Below, in pieces: positions 18,807 through 27,935 of a stretch of DNA of 64,000 nt. How positions within the stretch are numbered: the first letter of the stretch is position 1; every line of letters begins with the position of its first letter. The notes beneath the pieces are model-generated. The model made no database searches, had not been told where the DNA came from, and worked only from the letters and a program-made list of their open reading frames with translations. The DNA is from Natronogracilivirga saccharolytica (GTDB taxonomy: Bacteria > Bacteroidota > Rhodothermia > Balneolales > Natronogracilivirgulaceae): NCBI RefSeq assembly GCF_017921895.1, contig NZ_JAFIDN010000003.1:372001-436000 (forward strand), in the 5' to 3' direction. A program made the position numbers and the translations under genes.

Positions 18807-19847
18807 ATGAGTGATTATACTACAGTACCACAGAATGCACAACAAACTCTTGAACAGCTCAAGAATAAGCTTAAGGGTATTGTGCCGGAAACAGAGTTGG
18901 TTATCAAAGCTGAAATAGCTTATGAAATCAACCGGTTGAAAAGAGAGAAAAATGCGGTCATTCTTGGCCATAATTATATGGAACCGGCTCTTTTTTACAG
19001 TATCCCGGATCATGTCGGGGATTCACTCGGCCTTGCCCGGATTGCCGCGGAAACCGATGCAGAACGTATTGTATTCTGCGGTGTACGGTTTATGGCGGAA
19101 ACCGCAAAGATTCTCAATCCGGAAAGAATGGTGCTGCTGCCTGCCAGGGTTGCCGGATGCTCGCTGGCGGAAAGTATAACTGCTGAGGATGTAAAAAAAC
19201 TGAAGGAAAAATATCCCGGTGTTCCTGTTGTTACCTACATCAATACCTATGCCGATGTAAAAGCGGAAACAGATGTTTGCTGCACCTCAAGCAACGCAGC
19301 TGACATTGTCCGGAAACTGGACTCTGACTCCGTCATCTGTCTTCCCGATGAGTTTCTGGCAAAAAATATTGCAAGAGAAACAGGAAAAAATGTGATTTAC
19401 CCCGGCAGCGAGCGAACCGGTAATGACGATATGGTCATATGGGACGGGCGATGCGAGGTGCACGATAAATTTACTGTTGAAGATATTGAAAATGCACGCA
19501 GACAATTTCCCGATACTGTTGTTGTGGCTCATCCGGAGTGTCCGCCCGAAGTTGTACAGGCGGCAGATTACAGCGGATCAACTACTGCCATGACGCGATT
19601 TGTGAGGGAGTCTGATGCGGAACGTTTTCTCATTCTTACCGAATGCGCAATGGGGGATAACATCGCGGCTGAAAACCCTGAAAAGGAAATGCTGCGCATG
19701 TGCAGCATTCGGTGCCCGCATATGAACGAAATAACATTGCAGGATACACTGGTTTCACTCAGAGAAGACAAATATCAGATTGAGGTGCCGGAAGACATCC
19801 GGCTCAGGGCCAAACGAAGCCTTGACCGGATGCTTGAGTTAAGCTGA
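18807..19847 (+). CDS. nadA: Quinolinate synthase
   Basis: This 346-residue enzyme condenses iminoaspartate with dihydroxyacetone phosphate to quinolinate in de novo NAD synthesis. It needs a 4Fe-4S cluster; the likely ligands are Cys118 (RVAGCSLAE), Cys216 (WDGRCEVHD) and Cys303 (CSIRCPHM). Substrate-binding motifs GHNYMEP and TYINTYADVKA are present. Length and start are normal. nadB and nadC are not in the window. The start lies about 20 bases after the rpsA terminator, with AAAGG as a modest ribosome site, so its promoter is unclear: either readthrough or a site I cannot see. Confidence 0.96.
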   Translation: MSDYTTVPQNAQQTLEQLKNKLKGIVPETELVIKAEIAYEINRLKREKNAVILGHNYMEPALFYSIPDHVGDSLGLARIAAETDAERIVFCGVRFMAETAKILNPERMVLLPARVAGCSLAESITAEDVKKLKEKYPGVPVVTYINTYADVKAETDVCCTSSNAADIVRKLDSDSVICLPDEFLAKNIARETGKNVIYPGSERTGNDDMVIWDGRCEVHDKFTVEDIENARRQFPDTVVVAHPECPPEVVQAADYSGSTTAMTRFVRESDAERFLILTECAMGDNIAAENPEKEMLRMCSIRCPHMNEITLQDTLVSLREDKYQIEVPEDIRLRAKRSLDRMLELS

Positions 19848-19884
19848 CCAGCTTAACTCTTTGAATTCACTTTGTATAACATAA

Positions 19885-19920
19885 AAAAAGCCTTCAGGTA
19901 ATTTTGAAGGCTTTTTTTTG
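19885..19920. terminator. Bidirectional terminator between nadA and the small-protein gene
   Basis: Arms AAAAGCCTTCA and TGAAGGCTTTT form an A/T-flanked stem with A and T runs on both sides. It serves nadA on the plus strand and the convergent 83-residue gene on the minus strand. Confidence 0.8.
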
Positions 19921-19949
19921 TAATGATGATAATACAGGTGTGAAAAAAT

Positions 19950-20201
19950 CTATTTTTCCTTGTAGAAAAATACTTTTCCGTTTACCGTATCTTTGCCGCT
20001 TTTGATTTTTGCACCGGTTTCTCTGTTGTATGTGTATACAACATTTCTCATGGAATTTAACTCTTTGTCGTTGCTGTAGGTAACTTCAAGAGCATCACCA
20101 CCTGGTTCAAGCTTGTTCAAAGCTTCAATTAACGGCCGGAATTTTGAAGAGCTTTTTTTTGTGACTCGCACATCAGTTCTGGGAACAAATTTTAGTTTCA
20201 T
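19950..20201 (-). CDS. Small basic protein of unknown function
   Basis: I do not recognise this 83-residue protein, but it looks like a real gene. It has its own promoter-like site and a terminator 30 bases past the stop, and no other gene in the gap. It is basic, with RTDVRVTKKSSSKFRPLIEALNKL near residues 8-31 and RNVVYTYNRETGAKIKSGKDT near 52-72. There is no signal peptide, membrane helix or cysteine. The pattern of a short helix flanked by strands would suit a nucleic-acid-binding or phage-toxin-like fold, but that is a guess. Confidence 0.55.
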   Translation of the reverse strand: MKLKFVPRTDVRVTKKSSSKFRPLIEALNKLEPGGDALEVTYSNDKELNSMRNVVYTYNRETGAKIKSGKDTVNGKVFFYKEK

Positions 20202-20236
20202 TTTTTTTCTTTAGGTTGATGCATTGTATGTACATA

Positions 20237-20266
20237 AAACTAACTACAACTTTACATAAATGTCAA
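20237..20266 (-). promoter_or_regulatory. Possible promoter of the small-protein gene
   Basis: On the minus strand TTGACA (20266-20261) is followed after 18 bases by TAGTTT (20242-20237), extending to TAGTTTTA. The -35 is perfect and the -10 imperfect. It lies about 36 bases upstream of the start codon. Confidence 0.45.
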
Positions 20267-20285
20267 CGTCGGAATATAAATTATA

Positions 20286-21287
20286 TTATGGTACCTGAAT
20301 GTGTGACAGTATAGATTCAATGATATCCTCTGTTTGAATTTCCTCTGCCTCAGCTTCATATGTTAAAACTATACGATGACGAAGAATATCATAGGCAACA
20401 GCCCTTACATCCTCCGGTGTAACATATGCTCTGTGTTGTATAAAAGCATGTGCGCGGGCAGCAAGATTCAAGTTAATCGTCCCTCTGGGTGATGCCCCGT
20501 ATTCAACCAAACCCTGTATTTTTTTTATACCATATTTTGCAGAACTGCGGGTGGCCATTACAATATTGACAATATACTGCTCAACTTTTTTGTCTATGTA
20601 TATTTCGTTTATTGTATTTCTGGCTTCAAGAATGGTTTGAGGATGTACTACCGCTTTTGGTGTTTCCTTTTTAGTTGTCCGGGCCATTCGTCTCATGATT
20701 TCCATCTCTTCCGACTCTGACGGATAATCAATTTTGATCTTCATCATAAAACGGTCCACCTGGGCCTCGGGCAGCGGGTAGGTGCCTTCCTGTTCAACCG
20801 GGTTCTGTGTTGCCAGAACAAGGAAAGGGTCGTCAAGCGGGAAGGTGCGTTCACCAATGGTGACCTGGCGCTCCTGCATGGCCTCCAGAAGCGCACTCTG
20901 TACCTTCGCAGGTGAGCGGTTGATTTCATCTGCAAGTATGATATTCGAGAATACTGGTCCCTTTTTGACAGTAAATTCACCCGTTCTCTGATTGAAAATC
21001 AAGGTACCCACAAGGTCGGCAGGAAGCAGATCCGGAGTGAACTGTATGCGTTGAAAGCCCGTATTGATAGCTTTGGCAAGGCTTGAAATCGTTAGCGTCT
21101 TTGCAAGGCCGGGAACACCCTCCAGCAAGACATGGCCGTCAGAAAGCAGGCCAATAATAAGCCTGCTGATCATCTGTTTCTGCCCGATGATGACCCGGTC
21201 CAGCTCTTCGGTGATGTCATCAATAAACAAACTGGATTCTCTGACCTTTTCAGTCATTTCCTGTATGTCAGGACCTTTTAATATCAT
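20286..21287 (-). CDS. MoxR-family AAA+ ATPase
   Basis: This 333-residue AAA+ ATPase has Walker A GVPGLAKT at 57-64, Walker B and the sensor region ILADEINRSPAKVQSALLEAMQE, and VLATQNPVEQEGTYPLPEAQ with the arginine finger region DRF downstream. The C-terminal lid contains GASPRG and RHRIVLTYEAEAE. Such ATPases act as chaperones that insert cofactors or mature partner complexes, usually with VWA-domain proteins. No VWA, DUF58 or bat gene is adjacent. It is divergent from nuoJ with about 240 bases between them, so a part in complex I assembly is possible but unproven. Confidence 0.9.
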   Translation of the reverse strand: MILKGPDIQEMTEKVRESSLFIDDITEELDRVIIGQKQMISRLIIGLLSDGHVLLEGVPGLAKTLTISSLAKAINTGFQRIQFTPDLLPADLVGTLIFNQRTGEFTVKKGPVFSNIILADEINRSPAKVQSALLEAMQERQVTIGERTFPLDDPFLVLATQNPVEQEGTYPLPEAQVDRFMMKIKIDYPSESEEMEIMRRMARTTKKETPKAVVHPQTILEARNTINEIYIDKKVEQYIVNIVMATRSSAKYGIKKIQGLVEYGASPRGTINLNLAARAHAFIQHRAYVTPEDVRAVAYDILRHRIVLTYEAEAEEIQTEDIIESILSHIQVP

Positions 21288-21470
21288 GTGACTCCATTGG
21301 TTTTGTTTTGTCCGAATTCTGCCGGCCGGTAAAAAAGCTGAACAAAAATCATATTTTTCTTAAATTCATGCCCGAATTTACTAAAAAAAATCAGCTATTA
21401 TAAAACGACTCCTGCCTTGTCACAGCACCGGTACTTTTTCACAGAAGTCGTTAAGAATTGATAGTTCTTC

Positions 21471-21501
21471 TTGAAGACACAGAGATTTTTAGGTACCTTG
21501 T
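21471..21501 (+). promoter_or_regulatory. Possible promoter of the nuoJKLM-pcd-nuoN operon
   Basis: TTG (21471-21473) and TACCTTGT (21494-21501) are 20 bases apart. This is a loose match to TTTG-N20-TAnnTTTG about 27 bases before the nuoJ start codon. Confidence 0.35.
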
Positions 21502-21527
21502 TGCACATTTTCAAAATGCGATAATTC

Positions 21528-22049
21528 ATGGAATCTTACATATTTGTCCTGTTTGCAACACTGGCAGTAGCAGCAGCCATTGGCATGATCACAAGCAGGG
21601 ATACCGTTAACAGCGCCCTTTTTCTGGTCCTGAATCTGATTTCAGTTGCCGGGATCTTCCTCTTGCTGAAAGCACAGTTTCTTGCCGTTGTTCAGGTGCT
21701 GGTTTATGGCGGTGCAATTATGGTGCTTTTTCTGTTTGTCATCATGCTGCTGAATCTCTCAGATGAGGAAAATCTGCTTTCACGCCTCAGTGTCAAATAT
21801 ATCCTGGCCTTTTTTCTGGGGGTAATCGTGCTTGCCCAGCTTTTATACGCGATTTCCAGCTACACAGGGACTCTCCCCGATGTATCCGCGGAAATCGTTC
21901 AGATTGGTACAGTGGAGAGCATCGGCGATGCTCTTTTCAACATATATATTCTGCCTGTACTTGTAACCGCAATGCTGCTTACAGCCGCAGTTGTCGGCGC
22001 ATTGCTCCTTGCTCAACGTAAACTTAGCGATAAGAAGCCAAATGATTGA
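21528..22049 (+). CDS. nuoJ: NADH-quinone oxidoreductase subunit J
   Basis: This 173-residue membrane subunit of complex I has five hydrophobic helices. The third holds the family motif [20 protein letters not shown], with the pi-bulge region linked to coupling of proton transfer. [18 protein letters not shown] precedes it. It is the first gene of the operon; genes for the peripheral arm and nuoH are not upstream, where a MoxR gene faces away. It overlaps nuoK by 8 bases. The length fits the family. Confidence 0.95.
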   Translation: MESYIFVLFATLAVAAAIGMITSRDTVNSALFLVLNLISVAGIFLLLKAQFLAVVQVLVYGGAIMVLFLFVIMLLNLSDEENLLSRLSVKYILAFFLGVIVLAQLLYAISSYTGTLPDVSAEIVQIGTVESIGDALFNIYILPVLVTAMLLTAAVVGALLLAQRKLSDKKPND

Positions 22050-22344
22050 ATTGGACTGGTACCTCGGTCTGTCTGCTGTCTTGTTCACCATCGGTGTCAT
22101 TGGTGTTCTGACCAGGAAAAATGCGATCGTGATTTTCATGTGTGCCGAACTGATGCTCAATTCGGTTAATCTTACACTTGTGTCTTTCAGTACGCAGCTG
22201 GCCGATGTCCACGGGCAGATACTGGTTTTTTTCGCACTCTGTATTGCCGCTGCTGAAGCAGCTGTAGGACTGGCCATTATCATCGCCATATACCGTAACA
22301 ACCTCACCGTTGACGTGTCCCGGATAAATCTCCTGCGATGGTAA
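22042..22344 (+). CDS. nuoK: NADH-quinone oxidoreductase subunit K
   Basis: This 100-residue subunit, exactly the usual NuoK size, has three membrane helices. The second carries the conserved Glu of [16 protein letters not shown] and the third the conserved Glu of [17 protein letters not shown], both part of the proton path. An upstream in-frame ATG at 21991 would add 17 odd residues inside nuoJ, so 22042 is preferred and gives an ATG/stop overlap typical of coupled translation. A 73-base gap separates it from nuoL. Confidence 0.95.
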   Translation: MIELDWYLGLSAVLFTIGVIGVLTRKNAIVIFMCAELMLNSVNLTLVSFSTQLADVHGQILVFFALCIAAAEAAVGLAIIIAIYRNNLTVDVSRINLLRW

Positions 22345-22417
22345 CCTCACAACGTTCTGTTAACTATGATCATCCTGATGACGATGGTTCATTCAAAACC
22401 GGTAACACTGTAATTTC

Positions 22418-24439
22418 ATGAGCGCATATGTTCATTTAGTACCCTGGATTGTTCTCATTCCGCTTGCAGGTTTCCTGATAAACGGGTTGATGGGACTTGC
22501 CTCCGAATCATTCCGGAATAAAAAATCCCTTATCGGCGGAATTGGTACACTCGCAGTTTTTATTCCCTTTCTGATGGCGGTCTGGCTGCTGATTGCAATG
22601 CAGTCTGACAGCGAAGCTGCATCGATAAGTCTTTTCACCTGGATTGAAGCCGGCAATTTTACGACAGATATCGGCTATCGGCTTGACCAGCTTTCGCTTG
22701 TCATGACACTGGTAGTAACAGGTGTAGGTGCGCTTATTCACTTTTATTCAATCGGCTACATGGCCGATGATGAAGGGTTCTGGAAGTTTTTTGCATTCCT
22801 GAATCTCTTCATTTTTGCGATGCTTAATCTCGTTCTTGCCGATAACATGCTGCTGCTGTTCCTCGGCTGGGAAGGTGTCGGACTTTGCTCCTATCTGCTG
22901 ATCGGTTACTGGTATACCGATATGGCAAAATCCGATGCCGCGAAAAAGGCATTTCTGTACAACAGAGTAGGCGATTTTGCCTTCCTCATTGCCATGTTCA
23001 TGATCTTTCAGGTGATCGGATCTCTGCGTTTTGAAGATATTCTTGCCGGAACGGGCCTGTTCACTGCAGATCAGGTGTTTATCATCGGTCTGCTCATACT
23101 GATCGGTGCAACCGGGAAAAGCGCGCAGATACCGTTGTTTGTCTGGCTTCCGGATGCCATGGCCGGTCCCACCTCGGTATCCGCACTGATCCACGCGGCA
23201 ACCATGGTGACATCAGGAATTTACGTCATTTCCAGAATGTCGCCGTTCTTCATGATCTCTGCCGAACTGATGCTCTTTGTGGCTGTGATAGGAGCGTTTA
23301 CCGCTATCATCGCCGCTACCATCGCCCTTACCAAGTACGATATCAAAACCGTTCTTGCCTATTCCACCGTCTCTCAGCTGGGCTTCATGTTCCTGGCACT
23401 TGGCTCGGGCGCCTATATAGCGGCCATGTTCCATGTGGTTACCCATGCGTTCTTCAAAGCCTGTCTGTTTCTTGGTTCCGGATCGGTTATTCATGCCATG
23501 CATCATGTTGAGCACAAACTGCATGACCAGGGGAAGGATGTGCATTTCGATCCCCAGGATATGCGGTATATGGGAGGGCTCAAAGACTATCTGCCCTCCA
23601 CATATAAAACCTTCCTTATTGCGACCATCGCCATTGCAGGCATCCCGCCGCTCGCGGGATTCTTTTCAAAGGACCAGATTCTGATGATGACATTCAATGC
23701 CGGAATGGGAGAGTACGGCGCAGTATACTTCGGGCTTTGGGGGATAGGTGTTGTCACGGCATTCCTGACCGCATTTTACATGTTCCGCCTTACATTCGGA
23801 ACATTTCACGGCTCTTTCCGGCTGCCCGAGAAATTCGAACAGGCGCGCGGATCCGCCTCTTATCTCCATGAAAGCCCGTTTACGATGACATCGGTGCTCT
23901 GGGCTCTTGCCGGACTCTCCATCGTCGGCGGATTCATCGGCATTCCCAACTTCGTTGTGGCAACGTTCACCGGGACATCCGCGGATGTGAACATCATCGG
24001 CAGGTGGCTGGATATCGTCACACTTGAAACCGAACTTGTACTTTCCAAAGAAGTAGAGTGGGTGCTTCTGTTCGGAGCCATCATTGTTGCACTGGTCGCC
24101 GTATTTCTGGCCTTCAGGATGTACGGAGAAGGCCAGCTGGAGGTTTCTGACAAACGCATCTCCAAAAGACTTGGCGCTCTGTATCAGGTATGGGACGAGA
24201 AATACAAATTCGATGAAATCTACGAAGGAGGTATCGTCCGTCCGACAGTACGCTTTTCCGACCGCTTTCTTGCCGTTTTCGATATGAAAGCCATTGACGG
24301 GTTTGTCAACTTTGTTGCCGCACTGGTTCGCTTTTTCGGAAGCGTGTTCCGCTATTTCCAGACCGGACTGGTTCAGACCTACGCCTTCGGTATTGTTCTG
24401 GGCGTCATCCTGGTTGTCTATATGTTGCTGTTTCGATAA
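22418..24439 (+). CDS. nuoL: NADH-quinone oxidoreductase subunit L
   Basis: This 673-residue antiporter-like subunit is the distal proton pump of the membrane arm. Marks are NLVLADNMLLLFLGWEGVGL with the key Glu, GATGKSAQIPLFVWLPDAM with the key Lys, PTSVSALIHAATMV and TKYDIKTVLAYSTVSQLGFM. The C-terminal part includes the amphipathic lateral helix region and a final hydrophobic helix ending VILVVYMLLFR. The length is on the long side of normal for NuoL. It is followed after 18 bases by nuoM. Confidence 0.96.
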   Translation: MSAYVHLVPWIVLIPLAGFLINGLMGLASESFRNKKSLIGGIGTLAVFIPFLMAVWLLIAMQSDSEAASISLFTWIEAGNFTTDIGYRLDQLSLVMTLVVTGVGALIHFYSIGYMADDEGFWKFFAFLNLFIFAMLNLVLADNMLLLFLGWEGVGLCSYLLIGYWYTDMAKSDAAKKAFLYNRVGDFAFLIAMFMIFQVIGSLRFEDILAGTGLFTADQVFIIGLLILIGATGKSAQIPLFVWLPDAMAGPTSVSALIHAATMVTSGIYVISRMSPFFMISAELMLFVAVIGAFTAIIAATIALTKYDIKTVLAYSTVSQLGFMFLALGSGAYIAAMFHVVTHAFFKACLFLGSGSVIHAMHHVEHKLHDQGKDVHFDPQDMRYMGGLKDYLPSTYKTFLIATIAIAGIPPLAGFFSKDQILMMTFNAGMGEYGAVYFGLWGIGVVTAFLTAFYMFRLTFGTFHGSFRLPEKFEQARGSASYLHESPFTMTSVLWALAGLSIVGGFIGIPNFVVATFTGTSADVNIIGRWLDIVTLETELVLSKEVEWVLLFGAIIVALVAVFLAFRMYGEGQLEVSDKRISKRLGALYQVWDEKYKFDEIYEGGIVRPTVRFSDRFLAVFDMKAIDGFVNFVAALVRFFGSVFRYFQTGLVQTYAFGIVLGVILVVYMLLFR

Positions 24440-24457
24440 CAAATTTATCCTGAATAG

Positions 24458-26083
24458 ATGGAATTACTGCTAAATATTGTCATTTATCTGCCGCTGTTCG
24501 GTGCGCTGCTCCTTTTGGTTATACGGAAGGATGAATGGGTCAGGTGGACCAGCCTTTTCATCACATCAGCAGCTTTTGTGCTTTCCTTACCGCTTCTTCT
24601 GAATTTTGACATATCGGCAACCGGATCAGCGCAGTATCTGACCGTCTCTGAACCCCTGCTCGGGGACTGGGATGTGAAATACATGATGGGACTCGACGGG
24701 CTGAGCATGCTTCTGTTCATGCTGACTACATTCATGGCTCCGATAGTTGTACTTTCTTCCTGGACGTCCATCACAAAACATGTCGCCGGGTTTTACTCCA
24801 TGCTGCTGATATTGCAGACCGGCTCGCTCGGTGTCTTCGCGGCACTTGACCTGTTCATGTTTTACATATTCTTTGAGCTTACCCAAATCCCCATGTTCTT
24901 CCTTATCGGGATATGGGGCGGCAAAGACCGCATTTATGCTACGGTCAAGTTTTTCATCTATACACTGGTCGGATGGCTGCTCATGCTCGTGGCTCTCATA
25001 TATACAGGGTATGCCGCTGGAAACATGGTTAACGACGGCGTTTTTACCACCGACTGGCGCCTGCTGACCGACCCTGCATTCCAGCTTGGCCTGGTTGAAC
25101 AAACCTGGCTGTTCCTTGCATTTGGTTTCGCCTTTTGCATCAAAGTGCCCATATTTCCGTTTCACAGCTGGCTTCCGCTTGCGCACACCGAAGCTCCGAC
25201 CGCCGGTTCTGTGGTTCTGGCGGCCATTGCTTTGAAAATGGGGACTTATGCTGTACTTCGTTACCTGATTCCTCTCTTCCCTAACGCCGCTATCGCCTTT
25301 GCTCCCATGTTTGCCGTCCTGGGTGTTATCGGAATTATTTACGGTGCGCTCGTGGCGATGGTTCAACGGGACGTGAAAAAACTGGTGGCGTATTCATCCA
25401 TCAGTCACCTCGGATTTGTAGTGCTTGGTATGTTTGCATTCAACACGACCGGTGCCCAGGGTGCGATTATTCAGATGGTCAATCACGGACTGTCAACCGG
25501 GGCGTTATTTATTATTGTGGGGATGATTTATGAGCGCCGCCATACCAGGATGATTGCCGACTTCGGCGGTATTGCAAAAAAAATGCCCGTGTTTACAGTA
25601 ATGTTCATGATGGCTACGCTGGCATCCATAGGACTGCCCGGCCTGAACGGTTTTGTGGGAGAATTCCTGATTCTCGTCGGTACATTCCAGTCTGAAACTC
25701 TTGGTTCCTACTGGTATGCCATAATCGGAGCGCTGGGCGTGATTCTGGCAGCTGCTTATATGCTCTGGATGTTCCAGCGTGTTATGTTCGGACCAATTAC
25801 CAACAAAGAAAATGAGAAGCTCACGGATATCAATGCCAGGGAAATCGGACTTCTGGTACCCATCATGATTTTTATCGTATGGATAGGTATCCGGCCCGGA
25901 GATTTCACAAAGTACTCGGAAGCAGAAGTGACCCACATGATTGAGGATACACAGAACCGTGCAGAAGTCATCGCTCAAAATGCATCCGCTGAAAACATTC
26001 CCGGATGGGCTGCCAAACTGTATGACATTACCCCGCAGCTTGCTTCCAAAACCGATAACGATCAAAAGGAGAATGAGTTATGA
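24458..26083 (+). CDS. nuoM: NADH-quinone oxidoreductase subunit M
   Basis: This 541-residue middle antiporter-like subunit has 14 predicted helices. The motifs FYIFFELTQIPMFFLIGIWG (key Glu), CIKVPIFPFHSWLPLAHTEA (key Lys), PTAGSVVLAAIALKMGTY and VAYSSISHLGFVVLG identify it. The ~50-residue C-terminal tail after the last helix is polar and cytosolic. Its stop overlaps the start of the dehydratase gene as ATGA, so translation of the two is probably coupled. Confidence 0.96.
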   Translation: MELLLNIVIYLPLFGALLLLVIRKDEWVRWTSLFITSAAFVLSLPLLLNFDISATGSAQYLTVSEPLLGDWDVKYMMGLDGLSMLLFMLTTFMAPIVVLSSWTSITKHVAGFYSMLLILQTGSLGVFAALDLFMFYIFFELTQIPMFFLIGIWGGKDRIYATVKFFIYTLVGWLLMLVALIYTGYAAGNMVNDGVFTTDWRLLTDPAFQLGLVEQTWLFLAFGFAFCIKVPIFPFHSWLPLAHTEAPTAGSVVLAAIALKMGTYAVLRYLIPLFPNAAIAFAPMFAVLGVIGIIYGALVAMVQRDVKKLVAYSSISHLGFVVLGMFAFNTTGAQGAIIQMVNHGLSTGALFIIVGMIYERRHTRMIADFGGIAKKMPVFTVMFMMATLASIGLPGLNGFVGEFLILVGTFQSETLGSYWYAIIGALGVILAAAYMLWMFQRVMFGPITNKENEKLTDINAREIGLLVPIMIFIVWIGIRPGDFTKYSEAEVTHMIEDTQNRAEVIAQNASAENIPGWAAKLYDITPQLASKTDNDQKENEL

Positions 26084-26361
26084 GCAAGGAACTGGACAAG
26101 GCACAGCTTGAACAGGAACTAAAAAATCTTGACGGCTGGTCAGTTGAAGATGACAAGCTGACCAAACAATTTTCATTTTCGGACTTCAGGGAAGCCATGT
26201 CATTCATGGTAAGGGTGGCTTTCGAAGCCGAAGAATTGGGACACCATCCCGAATTGTTCAATGTCTACAAGGATGTCCGCATTCAGCTTGCCACGCATGA
26301 TGCCGGCGGCAAGATTACAAACAAGGATACCGAACTGGCCAAACGTATCGACGCTATCTAA
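26080..26361 (+). CDS. phhB: Pterin-4a-carbinolamine dehydratase
   Basis: This 93-residue protein dehydrates 4a-hydroxytetrahydrobiopterin, formed by aromatic amino acid hydroxylases, so that the pterin can be reduced again. The active-site block GHHPELFNVYKDVRIQLATHDAGG (positions about 50-73) holds the paired histidines, the tyrosine and the THxxGG motif of the family. The C-terminus TELAKRIDAI is also typical. It overlaps nuoM by 4 bases, has AAAAGGAG upstream, and ends 9 bases before nuoN. A place inside the complex I operon is unusual. In some bacteria these proteins have other roles, and a link to the membrane arm is possible. Confidence 0.92.
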   Translation: MSKELDKAQLEQELKNLDGWSVEDDKLTKQFSFSDFREAMSFMVRVAFEAEELGHHPELFNVYKDVRIQLATHDAGGKITNKDTELAKRIDAI

Positions 26362-26370
26362 ACAGAATAC

Positions 26371-27801
26371 ATGGAATCAGCAAACGAACTATTGACCATA
26401 CTGCCTGCAATTATTGTCGGGACGGGCGCGCTACTGGTAATGATGCTGGATGCATTCACCGGTAATGCCCGTCAGGCTTTTGTTGTAACCGTAATCTTCT
26501 CATTTGCCGCTCTTGTTGCATCGGTGTTTGATCTTTTTGGTCCTTCCGGTGAAGCATTCATGGGTCTGACCACCTATGGCGGAACGGCTGCGTTCGGTAC
26601 CGTTCTGGTTATGACAGGAACCCTGTTTTCACTTCTGCTGACCAGGGACTATCTTGAGCAGACCGGCAGTCATATTGCTGAAGTCTATTCCATGATCCTG
26701 TTTGCTTCCTTCGGGATGCTGATACTGGTTATATCCAATAACCTCGTAACACTTTTCCTTGGCATCGAAATGATGTCAATTTCTTTGTATGTCCTTGCGG
26801 GACTGGTAAAGAACGAGAAAAAAAGCATCGAAGCAGCACTGAAATACTTCCTGCTTGGAGCCTTTACTACCGGTTTTCTCCTCTACGGAATCGCACTTCT
26901 TTACGGGGCATCGGGATCTACCTTCCTTGTCGACATAGCAGCCACCGAAGAAAAAGGAATGATCTACTGGGCCGGAGTGGCAATGCTTCTGGTCGGCTTT
27001 TTCTTCAAAGTATCTGCCGTACCGTTCCATATGTGGACTCCCGATGTTTATCAGGGCGCTCCGACAACCATTACAGCCTACATGGCTACCGCATCCAAAG
27101 CCGCTGCATTTGTCGCATTCATCCTGGTATTGAACCGTGCGCTCCCTGAAGCGCGGGCTGAATGGGCGGATGTGATGTGGGTTTTCGCCGTCCTCACCAT
27201 GGTAATCGGTAATATACTGGCCCTGGTACAGGACAACGTCAAACGCATGCTGGCCTACTCATCTATAGCCCACGCCGGATATATCATGATAGGCCTGGCT
27301 GCCGGAACCGATGCTGCATACAGCGCTGTGCTGTTCTATCTCTTTGCCTATACCCTCATGAATGTCGGAGCTTTTGGTATTGTAGCCTTCTATGAATGGC
27401 ACAAAGGTTTTGACTTTACCGAGATAAAAAATTATTCCGGTCTGGGATATCAGCAGCCGGTGATGGGCGTCATGATGGCCATATTCCTGTTTTCCATGGT
27501 TGGAATTCCGCCATTTGCCGGTTTCATCGGGAAATACAGGGTTTTTGCCGCTGCTGTAGATGAGGGTTTGATAGGTCTGGTCATTATTGGCGTCCTTGCA
27601 AGTGCAGCCAGTGTCTACTACTATCTGCGACCGCTCGTACATCTCTACATGAAAGAAAACGAATCCGGCATCTCTCTGATTCGGCCCGGTTTTATGTATT
27701 CCGGAGCTCTGCTGGTCCTTGCTGCGCTTACCCTTTATTTTGGAATTCAGCCCGGAGGACTCGTTGAACTTCTGGGTTCATTCAAGGGCCTTCCGTATTG
27801 A
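26371..27801 (+). CDS. nuoN: NADH-quinone oxidoreductase subunit N
   Basis: This 476-residue antiporter-like subunit is closest to NuoK in the arm. It shows LFLGIEMMSISLYVLAGLVK (key Glu), EAALKYFLLGAFTTGFLLYG, FKVSAVPFHMWTPDVYQGAP (key Lys) and RMLAYSSIAHAGYIMIGLAAG. Fourteen helices fit the pattern. It is the last gene of the operon. No clear terminator follows before the rpsF promoter except the G+C-rich hairpin at 27907-27927, which may serve both. Confidence 0.96.
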   Translation: MESANELLTILPAIIVGTGALLVMMLDAFTGNARQAFVVTVIFSFAALVASVFDLFGPSGEAFMGLTTYGGTAAFGTVLVMTGTLFSLLLTRDYLEQTGSHIAEVYSMILFASFGMLILVISNNLVTLFLGIEMMSISLYVLAGLVKNEKKSIEAALKYFLLGAFTTGFLLYGIALLYGASGSTFLVDIAATEEKGMIYWAGVAMLLVGFFFKVSAVPFHMWTPDVYQGAPTTITAYMATASKAAAFVAFILVLNRALPEARAEWADVMWVFAVLTMVIGNILALVQDNVKRMLAYSSIAHAGYIMIGLAAGTDAAYSAVLFYLFAYTLMNVGAFGIVAFYEWHKGFDFTEIKNYSGLGYQQPVMGVMMAIFLFSMVGIPPFAGFIGKYRVFAAAVDEGLIGLVIIGVLASAASVYYYLRPLVHLYMKENESGISLIRPGFMYSGALLVLAALTLYFGIQPGGLVELLGSFKGLPY

Positions 27802-27866
27802 TGAAGTAATTGTGACGGACCGGAGTTATATTCATCCGGATGACTGCATCAGTGAATTGCGGGTAT

Positions 27867-27898
27867 TTTGCAAAAAGCTGATATTATTGGTATATTTG
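27867..27898 (+). promoter_or_regulatory. Promoter of rpsF-rpsR-rplI
   Basis: TTTG (27867-27870) and TATATTTG (27891-27898) are 20 bases apart, an exact match to the Bacteroidota pattern TTTG-N19-21-TAnnTTTG. Read as sigma-70 it is TTTGCA-N18-TATATT. Transcripts would start near 27905, just before the hairpin. Confidence 0.65.
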
Positions 27899-27906
27899 CG
27901 CCGCCT

Positions 27907-27935
27907 GCCGCCGGAGACACCGGCGGCTGTTTTTT
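27907..27935 (+). terminator. G+C-rich hairpin and T run in the rpsF leader
   Basis: GCCGCCGG (27907-27914) pairs with CCGGCGGC (27920-27927) around a loop AGACA and is followed by TGTTTTTT. It looks like an intrinsic terminator. Because it lies right after the predicted rpsF start, it could end nuo transcripts, attenuate rpsF, or both. ACCGAAGG follows before the ATG. Confidence 0.55.

Noticed and set aside
23666-25366. Long open frames opposite nuoL and nuoM
   Set aside because: They are shadows of hydrophobic genes; the products are polar, His/Gln-rich and unlike any family.
21528-27801. Truncated or decayed complex I operon
   Set aside because: All five nuo genes are full length with intact key residues; only the other subunits are encoded elsewhere.
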